Positions 54,028 through 61,974 of a DNA stretch of 64,000 bases are shown here, piece after piece (the stretch's first letter is position 1; each line of letters opens with the position of its first letter). The stretch covers positions 1-64,000 of the forward strand of contig CAYWOC010000004.1 of NCBI GenBank assembly GCA_964459845.1, given 5' to 3'. The position numbers were made by a program, and so were the translations under genes. Below the pieces are notes generated by a model, which had not been told where the DNA came from, did not search any database, and saw only the letters and a program-made list of their open reading frames with translations. This DNA is from CALZFJ01 sp964459845 (GTDB lineage: Bacteria; Bacteroidota; Bacteroidia; Bacteroidales; Muribaculaceae).

Positions 54028-54930
54028 ATGTCAGTAAAACGTAGCGCATTAGGTCGCGGTCTTGATTCGCTAATCTCGATGGACGATATTCAGACGAGCG
54101 GTTCGTCGGCTATCAATGAAATCGACATCAATTCAATTTCGCCCAACCCCGAGCAGCCTCGCACAACTTTCGATGAGACAGCTCTCGAAGAATTGGCAAT
54201 GTCTATAAGAGAACTGGGCATCATCCAGCCGCTCACACTCCGAAGCATCGGCGACAATGCCTACCAAATAATCTCTGGAGAGCGTCGATTCCGTGCAGCT
54301 AAACTCGCAGGGCTGGATTCGGTACCCGCCTATGTGCGCACTGCCAACGACAGCGAGCTGACCGAGATGGCTCTCATCGAGAACATACAGCGCGAAGACT
54401 TGAACGCTATCGAAATCGCTTTGACATTCAAGAAACTTATCGACCAATACCGCCTCACGCAAGAGCGCCTCAGCGAGCGAATAGGAAAGAAGCGCGCCAC
54501 TATCGCCAACTTCCTGCGACTGCTGAAACTACCTGCTGAAGTGCAGATAGGATTGCGCGACAAACAGGTGGATATGGGACATGCTCGCGCACTTTTAGCT
54601 ATCGACAAGCCTTCGGTTCAGTTAAAAGTTTACAAAGAAATTATTAAAAAAGGTTTATCTGTAAGACAAGTCGAGGAACTTGCCAAGCACTATCGAGATG
54701 CTGCCACAAGCGAAGAGGAGGGTGCTGCGCCATCGCCTAAGCGGCTGTCAAACAAAGACTACGATGTTCTTAAAAAGCATCTGTCGTCGGCTTTTCACAC
54801 CGACGTGAAATTTGCGTGCGACGCAAGCGGTAAAGGAAAAATAACATTCCCGTTCAAGAACGAGGAAGAACTTGAAAGATTAATTACTATCTTTGACAAA
54901 TTAAAAACTGACGACTCGTTGGCTGACTGA
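54028..54930 (+). CDS. parB: ParB chromosome-partition protein
   Basis: 300 residues. MSVKRSALGRGLDSLIS is the typical N terminus. The CTP-binding/ParB domain has NPEQPRTTFDE and SGERRFRAAKLAG, then the helix-turn-helix with LIENIQREDLNAIE and QERLSERIGKKRATIANFLRLLKLP. It binds parS and slides along DNA. I saw no parS-like sequence (GTTTCACGTGAAAC type) in the region I examined around the gene. Confidence 0.95.
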   Translation: MSVKRSALGRGLDSLISMDDIQTSGSSAINEIDINSISPNPEQPRTTFDETALEELAMSIRELGIIQPLTLRSIGDNAYQIISGERRFRAAKLAGLDSVPAYVRTANDSELTEMALIENIQREDLNAIEIALTFKKLIDQYRLTQERLSERIGKKRATIANFLRLLKLPAEVQIGLRDKQVDMGHARALLAIDKPSVQLKVYKEIIKKGLSVRQVEELAKHYRDAATSEEEGAAPSPKRLSNKDYDVLKKHLSSAFHTDVKFACDASGKGKITFPFKNEEELERLITIFDKLKTDDSLAD

Positions 54931-54974
54931 TCTAAATCATGCCTCCCGACGAGCTGGCTAAATTGTTGTGTTAA

Positions 54975-55808
54975 GTGAATAACAAGATAGGAAACAGACT
55001 TATTTATGCAGTGTGCATCGTGATGATGATGTGCATCGACTTGGTGTCGCCATCAAGCATCAACGCTGCCTCTCCCCATAATCGCCGCGACCGCGTGAAG
55101 GTGGAACTTGAAGACGACTCTATCAGCAAAAAAGACAAAACCGACGACGACGGCAAAAAGCAATTTGTGAAAGTCGTGGATATCTCGGGCGACACTATCG
55201 ACATTGCCGGCATCGACTCTGTGCCTAACCTTATTACCGCCGAAGTATTGACCGCACAGCGTGACTCTATAAAAAAAGACTCGGCTATGCTTGCCACTTA
55301 CGGAAAAGAACGAATATTCAACCCCAATCCCACACGCGCTGTGTGGCTGTCGGCTCTATTTCCCGGCTTGGGGCAGATATATAACCGCAGATATTGGAAA
55401 TTGCCTATTATTGTGGGGGGATATGTAGGATTGGCGTATGCCACGTCGTGGAACAACGGTATGCTGAAAGACTATACAAAGGCCTACAGCGATGCCATGG
55501 ACAATGACCCCAACACAAAGAGCTACATGAACTTCTATCCTTCCACCACACGCGAGGAGGATATCGACATGTCGTGGCTGCAACGTGTGCTGAAATCCAA
55601 GAAGGATTTCTACCGCCGCAACCGCGACCTCTGCATCATCAGCATGGTGGGACTATACCTGCTGTGCATGGTCGATGCCTATGTGGATGCATCTTTGGCA
55701 CATTTCGATATTACGCCCGACCTGTCGATGCAGGTCAAGCCCGCTGTAATCGAGCCACAAATAGGGCGATTGCCCTCGGTGGGATTGCAGTGTGCTGTAA
55801 GTTTTTAA
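54975..55808 (+). CDS. DUF5683 membrane protein
   Basis: 277 residues from a GTG start at 54975. An N-terminal signal or anchor (about 9-25) precedes an acidic/Lys linker. A hydrophobic domain (about 112-225: AVWLSALFPGLGQIYNRRYWKLPIIVGGYVGLAYAT...) is typical of DUF5683, a family found next to parB and mltD in Bacteroidales. Function unknown. Confidence 0.75.
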   Translation: MNNKIGNRLIYAVCIVMMMCIDLVSPSSINAASPHNRRDRVKVELEDDSISKKDKTDDDGKKQFVKVVDISGDTIDIAGIDSVPNLITAEVLTAQRDSIKKDSAMLATYGKERIFNPNPTRAVWLSALFPGLGQIYNRRYWKLPIIVGGYVGLAYATSWNNGMLKDYTKAYSDAMDNDPNTKSYMNFYPSTTREEDIDMSWLQRVLKSKKDFYRRNRDLCIISMVGLYLLCMVDAYVDASLAHFDITPDLSMQVKPAVIEPQIGRLPSVGLQCAVSF

Positions 55809-55825
55809 AATTTGATGTTTAAGAG

Positions 55826-57823
55826 ATGAAAGGAAGATTATTTACACTGATTATCGCTGGTGTGTCGGCAATCTCGTCGTTTGCCGCTCCACACCCAACG
55901 CTATTGTCGATTAAGGAGACCATAACCGACAATGCCATAGTATTCCCCGAGAGTTTCGAGACCGACACAAAGGAGATGATGCAGAACTGGTATATCCAGA
56001 ACTACACCGTGCTTGACGCCGATGTGGAAAAACGTTCGAGCAATGATGTGAGCGATGCCGAATACATCAAGCGTCTGAAGGCTATGCCTACTGTCATAGA
56101 GATGCCATACAATCAAGTGGTGCGCAGCTATATTGACATGTATGTGAAACGCCGCCGCACTCTGGTGGAGACTATGCTCGGCATGAGCCTATATTATATG
56201 CCTATCTTCGAGCAGGCTCTTGAGAAAGAGGGTATGCCGCTTGAACTTAAATATCTGCCGGTGATTGAGTCGGCTCTGAATCCCGAAGCCGTGTCGCGCG
56301 TGGGCGCCACTGGCTTGTGGCAATTCATGATTGGCACTGCCAAAGGACTTGGGCTTGAAGTGAACTCGCTCGTAGATGAACGCCGCGACCCTTACCGCTC
56401 TTCCGACAAAGCCGCAAAATATCTGAAAACTCTCTACAACATATACAATGACTGGTCGCTTGCCATAGCTGCCTACAACTGCGGTCCGGCAAACGTGAAC
56501 AAGGCTCTTCGCCGTGCCGGCAGCGACAAGGAGAAGAAGGATTTCTGGGACATATACCCTTATCTTCCAAAAGAGACACGCGGATATGTGCCAGCATTCA
56601 TCGCCGCAAATTATGTGATGACTTATTTCAAATATCACAACATCAGCCCGGGGCTTGCAAAAAAGCCTATTGTCACCGACACCGTGAGCGTGGGCAAGCG
56701 TATCCATCTTCAGCAGATTGCAAGTGTGCTGAATATGCCTATCGAGGAGATTCGCGTGCTTAACCCTCAGTTCCGCCGCGATGTGATTCCTGCCACTGCC
56801 GAACGCCGCTATGCGCTGGCTCTGCCGTCGCAGCAGGTATATAGCTTCATCATGAGTGAAGACAGCATCGTGAATTTCAATCGTGCGCAGTATGCACAGC
56901 GCGAAGTGGTGGAACCTGCCGAATATAAATCCGAAAGCTACAACAACGGCTACACCTACGAGACTCGCCTCGTGACGAAATACCACAAAGTGCGCAAGGG
57001 CGAAACCTTGTCGAAAATTGCGCGCAAATATGGTGTCACTACTTCGAGCATCAAGCAGGCCAACGGCATGAAGCGCAATTCGGTGTCACGCGGTCAGGTG
57101 ATAAAAGTGAGCGTATATCAGAAGGTGAAAGTTCCGCGCAAGGTTGAACAGACCAAGGACGATGTGAAAGATCCGAATGTAGAGGTGGAAGACAACACCA
57201 TCAATGATGCCAACGTCACTACCGATGCCGCCGACAATGAGATTGACGACGAAGAGGAAGAAGCGGTGGAACAGAAACCGCTGAAATCTACCAAGTCTTC
57301 AACGAAGGCTGCAACCAAGCAGGACAAGAAGAAAGAGCAGACCTCTCGCGACAATGCCACACCTACCAAGAAATCTTCAAGCGGGAAAGCTGAAAAGACC
57401 GAGAAATCTTCAAGCAACAAAAAGGCCGTAAAAGAAACTGACGACAAGGCTTCAACCAAATCTTCGGGCAAAAAGGCTACAGCCGAAAAAGCCGAAAAGG
57501 CTTCAAGCAAAAAATCTGCCAAGGAAGCGACCGACGACAAATCGGCAAGCAAGTCTTCGAAGAATAACAGCAAGAAAGATAGCTCTAAAAAGGAGACCAG
57601 CAAGGAAAAAGCCGCAAGTGCCTCTTCTCATAAGATAAAGAAGGGCGAGACCCTTTCAGAAATCGCCGAGAAATATCCGGGCGTGTCGGTTGCCGACATC
57701 CGCAAGGCCAACAACATTAAAGGCACTGACATCCGCGCAGGAGAGACTCTCGTGATTCCAAGCAAAGGCGCTTCTTCGGCAAGCAAGAGCAAATCATCTA
57801 AAAAATCTAAACGCAGGAGATAA
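55826..57823 (+). CDS. mltD-like: MltD-type lytic transglycosylase with two LysM domains
   Basis: 665 residues. A signal peptide (to about 21) is followed by the SLT domain (about 120-290: PVIESALNPEAVSRVGATGLWQFMIGTAKGLGLEV, with E of IES catalytic, and AIAAYNCGPANV). The first LysM is at about 390-435 (KVRKGETLSKIARKYGVTT). A Lys/Ser/Glu-rich low-complexity linker (about 455-600) leads to the last LysM (about 610-655). It cleaves glycan strands of peptidoglycan in the periplasm. It lies 17 bp after DUF5683 and overlaps surE by one base (TAATG). Confidence 0.9.
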   Translation: MKGRLFTLIIAGVSAISSFAAPHPTLLSIKETITDNAIVFPESFETDTKEMMQNWYIQNYTVLDADVEKRSSNDVSDAEYIKRLKAMPTVIEMPYNQVVRSYIDMYVKRRRTLVETMLGMSLYYMPIFEQALEKEGMPLELKYLPVIESALNPEAVSRVGATGLWQFMIGTAKGLGLEVNSLVDERRDPYRSSDKAAKYLKTLYNIYNDWSLAIAAYNCGPANVNKALRRAGSDKEKKDFWDIYPYLPKETRGYVPAFIAANYVMTYFKYHNISPGLAKKPIVTDTVSVGKRIHLQQIASVLNMPIEEIRVLNPQFRRDVIPATAERRYALALPSQQVYSFIMSEDSIVNFNRAQYAQREVVEPAEYKSESYNNGYTYETRLVTKYHKVRKGETLSKIARKYGVTTSSIKQANGMKRNSVSRGQVIKVSVYQKVKVPRKVEQTKDDVKDPNVEVEDNTINDANVTTDAADNEIDDEEEEAVEQKPLKSTKSSTKAATKQDKKKEQTSRDNATPTKKSSSGKAEKTEKSSSNKKAVKETDDKASTKSSGKKATAEKAEKASSKKSAKEATDDKSASKSSKNNSKKDSSKKETSKEKAASASSHKIKKGETLSEIAEKYPGVSVADIRKANNIKGTDIRAGETLVIPSKGASSASKSKSSKKSKRRR

Positions 57824-58593
57824 TGAACGAGACCAGCAAAAATACGACGCGCCCGCTTATCCTCATCGGCAACGACGACGGATACCGCGCAAAGGGAATC
57901 AATACGCTGATTGAGATTGCCAGCCAATATGGCGATGTTGTGGCTGTAGCTCCCATCGAGCATCAGTCGGGCAAGTCTTCGGCGATTACTGTAGATGTGC
58001 CTCTGCGCATCAATCTCGTAAGCGAGAGCAATGGAGTGAAAGTATATAGCGTGAACGGAACGCCTGTAGATTGCATAAAGCTCGCTTTCGACTGCGGTGT
58101 TCTTGACCGCACACCCGATCTTGTGCTGTCGGGAATCAACCATGGCTACAATGCCGGCAACAGCGTAATCTATTCAGGCACTATGGGCGTAGTGTTTGAA
58201 GGCTCATTCCGCGGAATACCGAGCGTAGGCTTCTCAGCGGGCGACTATTCTCCCGATGCCGATTTCTCATCTTGCGTGCCTCTTATCCGTGCCACCATCG
58301 AGCAGGTCCTTTGCAAGGGTCTGCCTGAAGACGTGTGCCTCAACATCAATTTTCCAAAATGCGATGAGATTCTCGGCATAAAGACGGTTAAAGCAGCCAA
58401 GGGATATTGGAAAGAGGAGTTTGAAAAGCGAATCGACCCTCACGGCCGTCCCTACTACTGGCTTACAGGACAATATTTCAACTCGGAGCCTGACAACCCC
58501 GAGACCGACCACTATTGGCTCGCCCGCGGCTATGCCACTGTGGTGCCATGCCGTGCCGACCAGACGGCTTACGACCAACTTAAACATTCCTAA
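57823..58593 (+). CDS. surE: 5'/3'-nucleotidase SurE
   Basis: 256 residues. The N-terminal GNDDGYRAKGINTL motif supplies the metal-binding Asp pair; SGKSSAIT, NGTPVDCIKLAFD and SGINHGYN are further family blocks. It dephosphorylates nucleoside monophosphates. Translation is coupled to mltD by a 1-base overlap. A terminator hairpin follows at 58611-58648. Confidence 0.95.
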   Translation: MNETSKNTTRPLILIGNDDGYRAKGINTLIEIASQYGDVVAVAPIEHQSGKSSAITVDVPLRINLVSESNGVKVYSVNGTPVDCIKLAFDCGVLDRTPDLVLSGINHGYNAGNSVIYSGTMGVVFEGSFRGIPSVGFSAGDYSPDADFSSCVPLIRATIEQVLCKGLPEDVCLNINFPKCDEILGIKTVKAAKGYWKEEFEKRIDPHGRPYYWLTGQYFNSEPDNPETDHYWLARGYATVVPCRADQTAYDQLKHS

Positions 58594-58610
58594 ACGAACA
58601 ACATAACCTT

Positions 58611-58648
58611 ATATGCCCGATATGTGCAAAATGCCTCATCGGGCATAT
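58611..58648 (+). terminator. Probable terminator after surE
   Basis: ATATGCCCGAT (58611-58621) pairs perfectly with ATCGGGCATAT (58638-58648). The tail is AT-rich (TAATTTG) rather than a T run. Confidence 0.6.
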
Positions 58649-58680
58649 TAATTTGACTTAATACTTCTAAATAATCCATC

Positions 58681-60090
58681 ATGAGAAAGATTCTCACTAT
58701 CATCATAGCAATGTTTACCTTATATGCAAATGGAGCCATTTCACTCCCTTCGATAATATCCGACAATATGGTGCTTCAGCAGAAAAGCCAAGCTCGGCTG
58801 TGGGGCAAGGCTTCCCCGGGTGAAAAAATCACGGTGTCTGCTTCATGGAGCAAACATGCGGCAAAGACCGTAGCCGACAATTCCGGCAAATGGAGCATAA
58901 AAATTTCCACCCCTTCATGCTCACAGCATCAATCGCTCACTTTCTCGTCGGCAGCAGGCAGCATTGTTGTACGCAATGTCATGATAGGCGAAGTGTGGCT
59001 GTGCAGCGGACAGAGCAATATGGAATTTGCCGTCGGCAAGCAAGACGATGACTGGCAGACGGGGATGAACACATTCGATGCCGAAATGGCTGATGCCGAC
59101 TACCCGATGATACATCTTTTCCAAGTGGATAAAACGCTCTCGGTGGATACACCGCGCGACGACTGCGAAGGCAAGTGGGTGGTGTGCGACGCAAGCAATA
59201 TCTATAGTTTCTCGGCAATAGCCTTTGTGGTGGGCAGAGAGCTATACAAGCATCTCCACCGCCCCATAGGAATAATCAATTCATCATGGGGCGGCTCGCA
59301 CGCCGAATCTTGGACCAAGCGCGATGTCATGCTTGCCGACTCGCTGTATGCACCTGTACTTAGCCGTTTCTCGGCAGAGAACATGAAGCCCAAGCAGTGG
59401 CTGCACAAAGTTCCGGGCGCACTGTGGAACAGTATGATTAGCCCGATTCTCGGATACACAGTCAAAGGCACAATATGGTATCAAGGCGAATCAAATGCGT
59501 TCAGAGCAAGCGATTACCCGCGAGTGTTCACCAATATGCTGAAATCTTGGCGCAAAGAGTGGCAACAAGACAGACTGCCGTTCTATTGTATGATGGCTGC
59601 ACCCCACTCCACCCAGCCGGCAGAACTGCGAATGGCACAGATGGACACATGGCTGCGCTGTGGCATCAGGGATATGGGAATGGCTACGGTCATCGACCAT
59701 GGCGACAGTCTTGACCTGCACCCACGCGACAAGCTGATTGCCGGGAAGCGTCTTGCCGCATGGGCACTCGCTAAAGAGTATCGCCAGCCTGTGGCTTGCA
59801 TAGGTCCGCTATACAAGGACATGACTATCGCTGGCGATAAAATCATTATCCGATTCACACACGCCAAAGGTATGCACACAAGCGGCACAGCCGTCCACGA
59901 CCTGCAAATTGCGGCTGCCGACGGCATATATCATCCAGCCACCGCCACAATCAGCGGCGCCTCTATGACTGTGAGCAGCCCAGATGTGAAGCACCCTGTG
60001 GCTGTGAGATATTGCCAAAGCCCATATTGCGTAGGCAACATCTATAATTCCGACGGTCTTCCAGCCTACCCTTTCGACACCAAGCACTGA
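58681..60090 (+). CDS. Sialate O-acetylesterase-like SGNH hydrolase
   Basis: 469 residues with a signal peptide (about 19). An N-terminal beta domain (SIISDNMVLQQKSQARLWGKASPGEKI) is followed by the SGNH core: GQSNMEF with S112, HRPIGIINSSWGGSHAESW, GTIWYQGESNA and DLHPRDK near 345 with the catalytic His. The layout matches sialate 9-O-acetylesterases that remove acetyl groups from sialic acids. The true substrate could be another acetylated sugar. Confidence 0.85.
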   Translation: MRKILTIIIAMFTLYANGAISLPSIISDNMVLQQKSQARLWGKASPGEKITVSASWSKHAAKTVADNSGKWSIKISTPSCSQHQSLTFSSAAGSIVVRNVMIGEVWLCSGQSNMEFAVGKQDDDWQTGMNTFDAEMADADYPMIHLFQVDKTLSVDTPRDDCEGKWVVCDASNIYSFSAIAFVVGRELYKHLHRPIGIINSSWGGSHAESWTKRDVMLADSLYAPVLSRFSAENMKPKQWLHKVPGALWNSMISPILGYTVKGTIWYQGESNAFRASDYPRVFTNMLKSWRKEWQQDRLPFYCMMAAPHSTQPAELRMAQMDTWLRCGIRDMGMATVIDHGDSLDLHPRDKLIAGKRLAAWALAKEYRQPVACIGPLYKDMTIAGDKIIIRFTHAKGMHTSGTAVHDLQIAAADGIYHPATATISGASMTVSSPDVKHPVAVRYCQSPYCVGNIYNSDGLPAYPFDTKH

Positions 60091-60127
60091 CAAATTACAT
60101 AATTACGCAGATTTAGAGGTTATTTTC

Positions 60128-60158
60128 TTGAATATTCGGAATTTTAGAAGTACTTTTG
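60128..60158 (+). promoter_or_regulatory. Promoter of the small membrane protein gene
   Basis: CTTG (TTG at 60128-60130), 20 bases, TACTTTTG (60151-60158). Start predicted near 60165, 30 bases ahead of the ATG at 60195. Confidence 0.5.
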
Positions 60159-60194
60159 CGTAACTGAATTAGCTAACTTAAAAATATTAAAGAT

Positions 60195-60407
60195 ATGAAA
60201 ATAGATACCACTGAAGCCGAGTATGCTGAAATGGCAAAAGAAGCTGCCGCAATAGAAGCAGCTTGCGCCAACAAGAAGCCTGAGCGTCTGCCTCGTCACG
60301 AACTTGCGCTATTCCTTATGGACAAAAAGTTCACAGCCAAGCAAGTGCTTATAGCATTCTCTCTCGTTGCTATATTTGCGGTTCTCGAATTTGCTTTTGC
60401 TCTATAA
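60195..60407 (+). CDS. Small single-pass membrane protein
   Basis: 70 residues. The N-terminal 45 residues are charged and helical (EAEYAEMAKEAAAIEAACANKK), and the last 22 are one hydrophobic segment (VLIAFSLVAIFAVLEFAFAL), so it is probably tail-anchored with a cytoplasmic domain. It has its own promoter and a terminator (60497-60534), which supports a real gene. Function unknown. Confidence 0.7.
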   Translation: MKIDTTEAEYAEMAKEAAAIEAACANKKPERLPRHELALFLMDKKFTAKQVLIAFSLVAIFAVLEFAFAL

Positions 60408-60496
60408 AAGATATTAGCCCAGAACTGGACAGAAGTTTTTGGGCTGTTTCAGTTTCATCATATTGGCATCTCTGTCGAAACTCAATGCGCCAAAAT

Positions 60497-60534
60497 ATAA
60501 GCCGGCATATGCTATAAGGCAAATGCCGGCTTAT
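60497..60534 (+). terminator. Terminator after the small membrane protein gene
   Basis: ATAAGCCGGCAT (60497-60508) pairs perfectly with ATGCCGGCTTAT (60523-60534), followed by TCTTCTT. It could also serve the leftward histidine phosphatase gene. Confidence 0.7.
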
Positions 60535-60605
60535 TCTTCTTAATTATTTAGTATATTGAGTGTCGCACGAATTATGCTTGCTTGCACATCAATATCCCTG
60601 TGATG

Positions 60606-61883
60606 CTATCTCTTCAATATATCTGTATAGAACGCTTTCACATCTTTCCAATGATAGAACGGAGCTATGTCGGTCTTCACCGGAATTGATGTCTCACGCT
60701 CATTGAGCATCACTTTCACTATCACATCATCGGCATTCTTCTTGTTGCGGAAGAAGATGAACTGAATGTTTCCAGCCATAGGCGACACCTTAAAATCTGC
60801 AAAATGCTTATATGTCTCGTATGGATCGCTCTCGGCATAGTCGCAATCTTTCAGTTGCAGCAATGCGGCAAGCGGAATCAGATTAGTGTCGTGGGCGAAA
60901 CGCAATGTAGCAGCCTGTCCGCCCTTAGCGATTGCCTCGTCGGCGCTTTCTATGATATTGCGTAGCAGCGGGCGGGCGTTGGCTATCATAAGTCCGTGGT
61001 TGTTGGCACAGTTGCCAGCACGCACATACATCCTATAATTGAACGACTGCCACAAGTTGAACAGCTCATCTTTATCAAACAAGTCGTAGAACGAGACCTT
61101 AGTCTCTATGTCCTGCATACCCACTGCATACCAGAACATTCCCCACATGAACTTGTGAGGATTCACATGGCGGGTGACGAATTTCTTGTCGCTGAATATC
61201 GATGCCACAAGTCGGTTGCCATCGGTGTTGGCTTCCTCAAATTTGCGTGCTTCTTCAGCCCAAGGGCCATCGGAGGCATTGAACATGTTCGACTCAGGGC
61301 TGTGATAGTTCAAGTAGCGCATATACAGGTTGCTTGCCTCGCGCGTAATCTGCAACTTCGGATTAAGTTCTTTCAGACGCTCGCAGAATGCGTCCATACT
61401 CATGGCACAACGCATCACCATAGTAGAGCGTGCCGAAATCTTGGCATCGCCCCTGAAAACTTGAGGATAAGCGGCATACATACGCTCTGCTATGCCACGA
61501 TGCTGGCGATATCCCAGCGGTGACAGGTCCCCTCCACGAGCCTCGGCTTCCATCCACACCTGCTCCATGCGGTCGAGCACATCCTCACCTTTTTCGGTCA
61601 AGGCATTTGCGTCGTGGGCATTGCGCATAAGTTTCAGCACCCATTCATAATAATTGTCGGTGATAAGATAGCGCGAGCCGTGACGGCCAAGGTGGCTGAT
61701 GTAGAACGGCTCATAGCCCTTAGGCGGGGCTGTATTGAGCGACTCGCTGACAGGATAAGCATAATACACGCCGCCAGCCTTGTTCAAGTCGGCATAAATT
61801 TCTTCTCGCGAAGTCTGCGCGAATGTCAATAGCGGCAACAGTGCGGCAGCTACTGCTAATGATACTTTTCTAAGATTAATCAT
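60606..61883 (-). CDS. Histidine acid phosphatase family protein
   Basis: 425 residues with a signal peptide (to about 22). The catalytic RHGSRY motif is at 67-72 (HLGRHGSRYL) and the proton donor HD motif is near 331 (RFAHDTNLIPL). Overall it resembles the inositol phosphatase (MINPP-like) branch found in Bacteroidales, but that branch usually shows HAE rather than HD, so substrate is uncertain (phytate or sugar phosphates). Periplasmic. A promoter is at 61925-61956. Confidence 0.8.
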   Translation of the reverse strand: MINLRKVSLAVAAALLPLLTFAQTSREEIYADLNKAGGVYYAYPVSESLNTAPPKGYEPFYISHLGRHGSRYLITDNYYEWVLKLMRNAHDANALTEKGEDVLDRMEQVWMEAEARGGDLSPLGYRQHRGIAERMYAAYPQVFRGDAKISARSTMVMRCAMSMDAFCERLKELNPKLQITREASNLYMRYLNYHSPESNMFNASDGPWAEEARKFEEANTDGNRLVASIFSDKKFVTRHVNPHKFMWGMFWYAVGMQDIETKVSFYDLFDKDELFNLWQSFNYRMYVRAGNCANNHGLMIANARPLLRNIIESADEAIAKGGQAATLRFAHDTNLIPLAALLQLKDCDYAESDPYETYKHFADFKVSPMAGNIQFIFFRNKKNADDVIVKVMLNERETSIPVKTDIAPFYHWKDVKAFYTDILKR

Positions 61884-61888
61884 AATGA

Positions 61889-61932
61889 TATTTTTGTATA
61901 AATAATTGTCATTCTTATTTTATACAAAAATA
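61889..61932. promoter_or_regulatory. 14-bp perfect inverted repeat upstream of the phosphatase gene
   Basis: TATTTTTGTATAAA (61889-61902) and its complement TTTATACAAAAATA (61919-61932) flank 16 bases. The right arm contains the -7 box of the phosphatase promoter, so the site could be an operator or a leader hairpin. Confidence 0.45.
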
Positions 61933-61956
61933 CCACTTTCACCTCATATTGTGAAA
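61925..61956 (-). promoter_or_regulatory. Promoter of the histidine phosphatase gene
   Basis: On the minus strand, TTTC (61953-61956), 20 bases, TATTTTTG (61925-61932). Start predicted near 61918, leaving a leader of about 35 nt that carries the left arm of the inverted repeat. Confidence 0.5.
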
Positions 61957-61974
61957 TTATTGCCCACTATTTTT

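Noticed and set aside
53300..54049. Leftward 249-codon frame opposite parA
   Set aside because: Antisense of a well-supported parA and of its intergenic element. No start signals.
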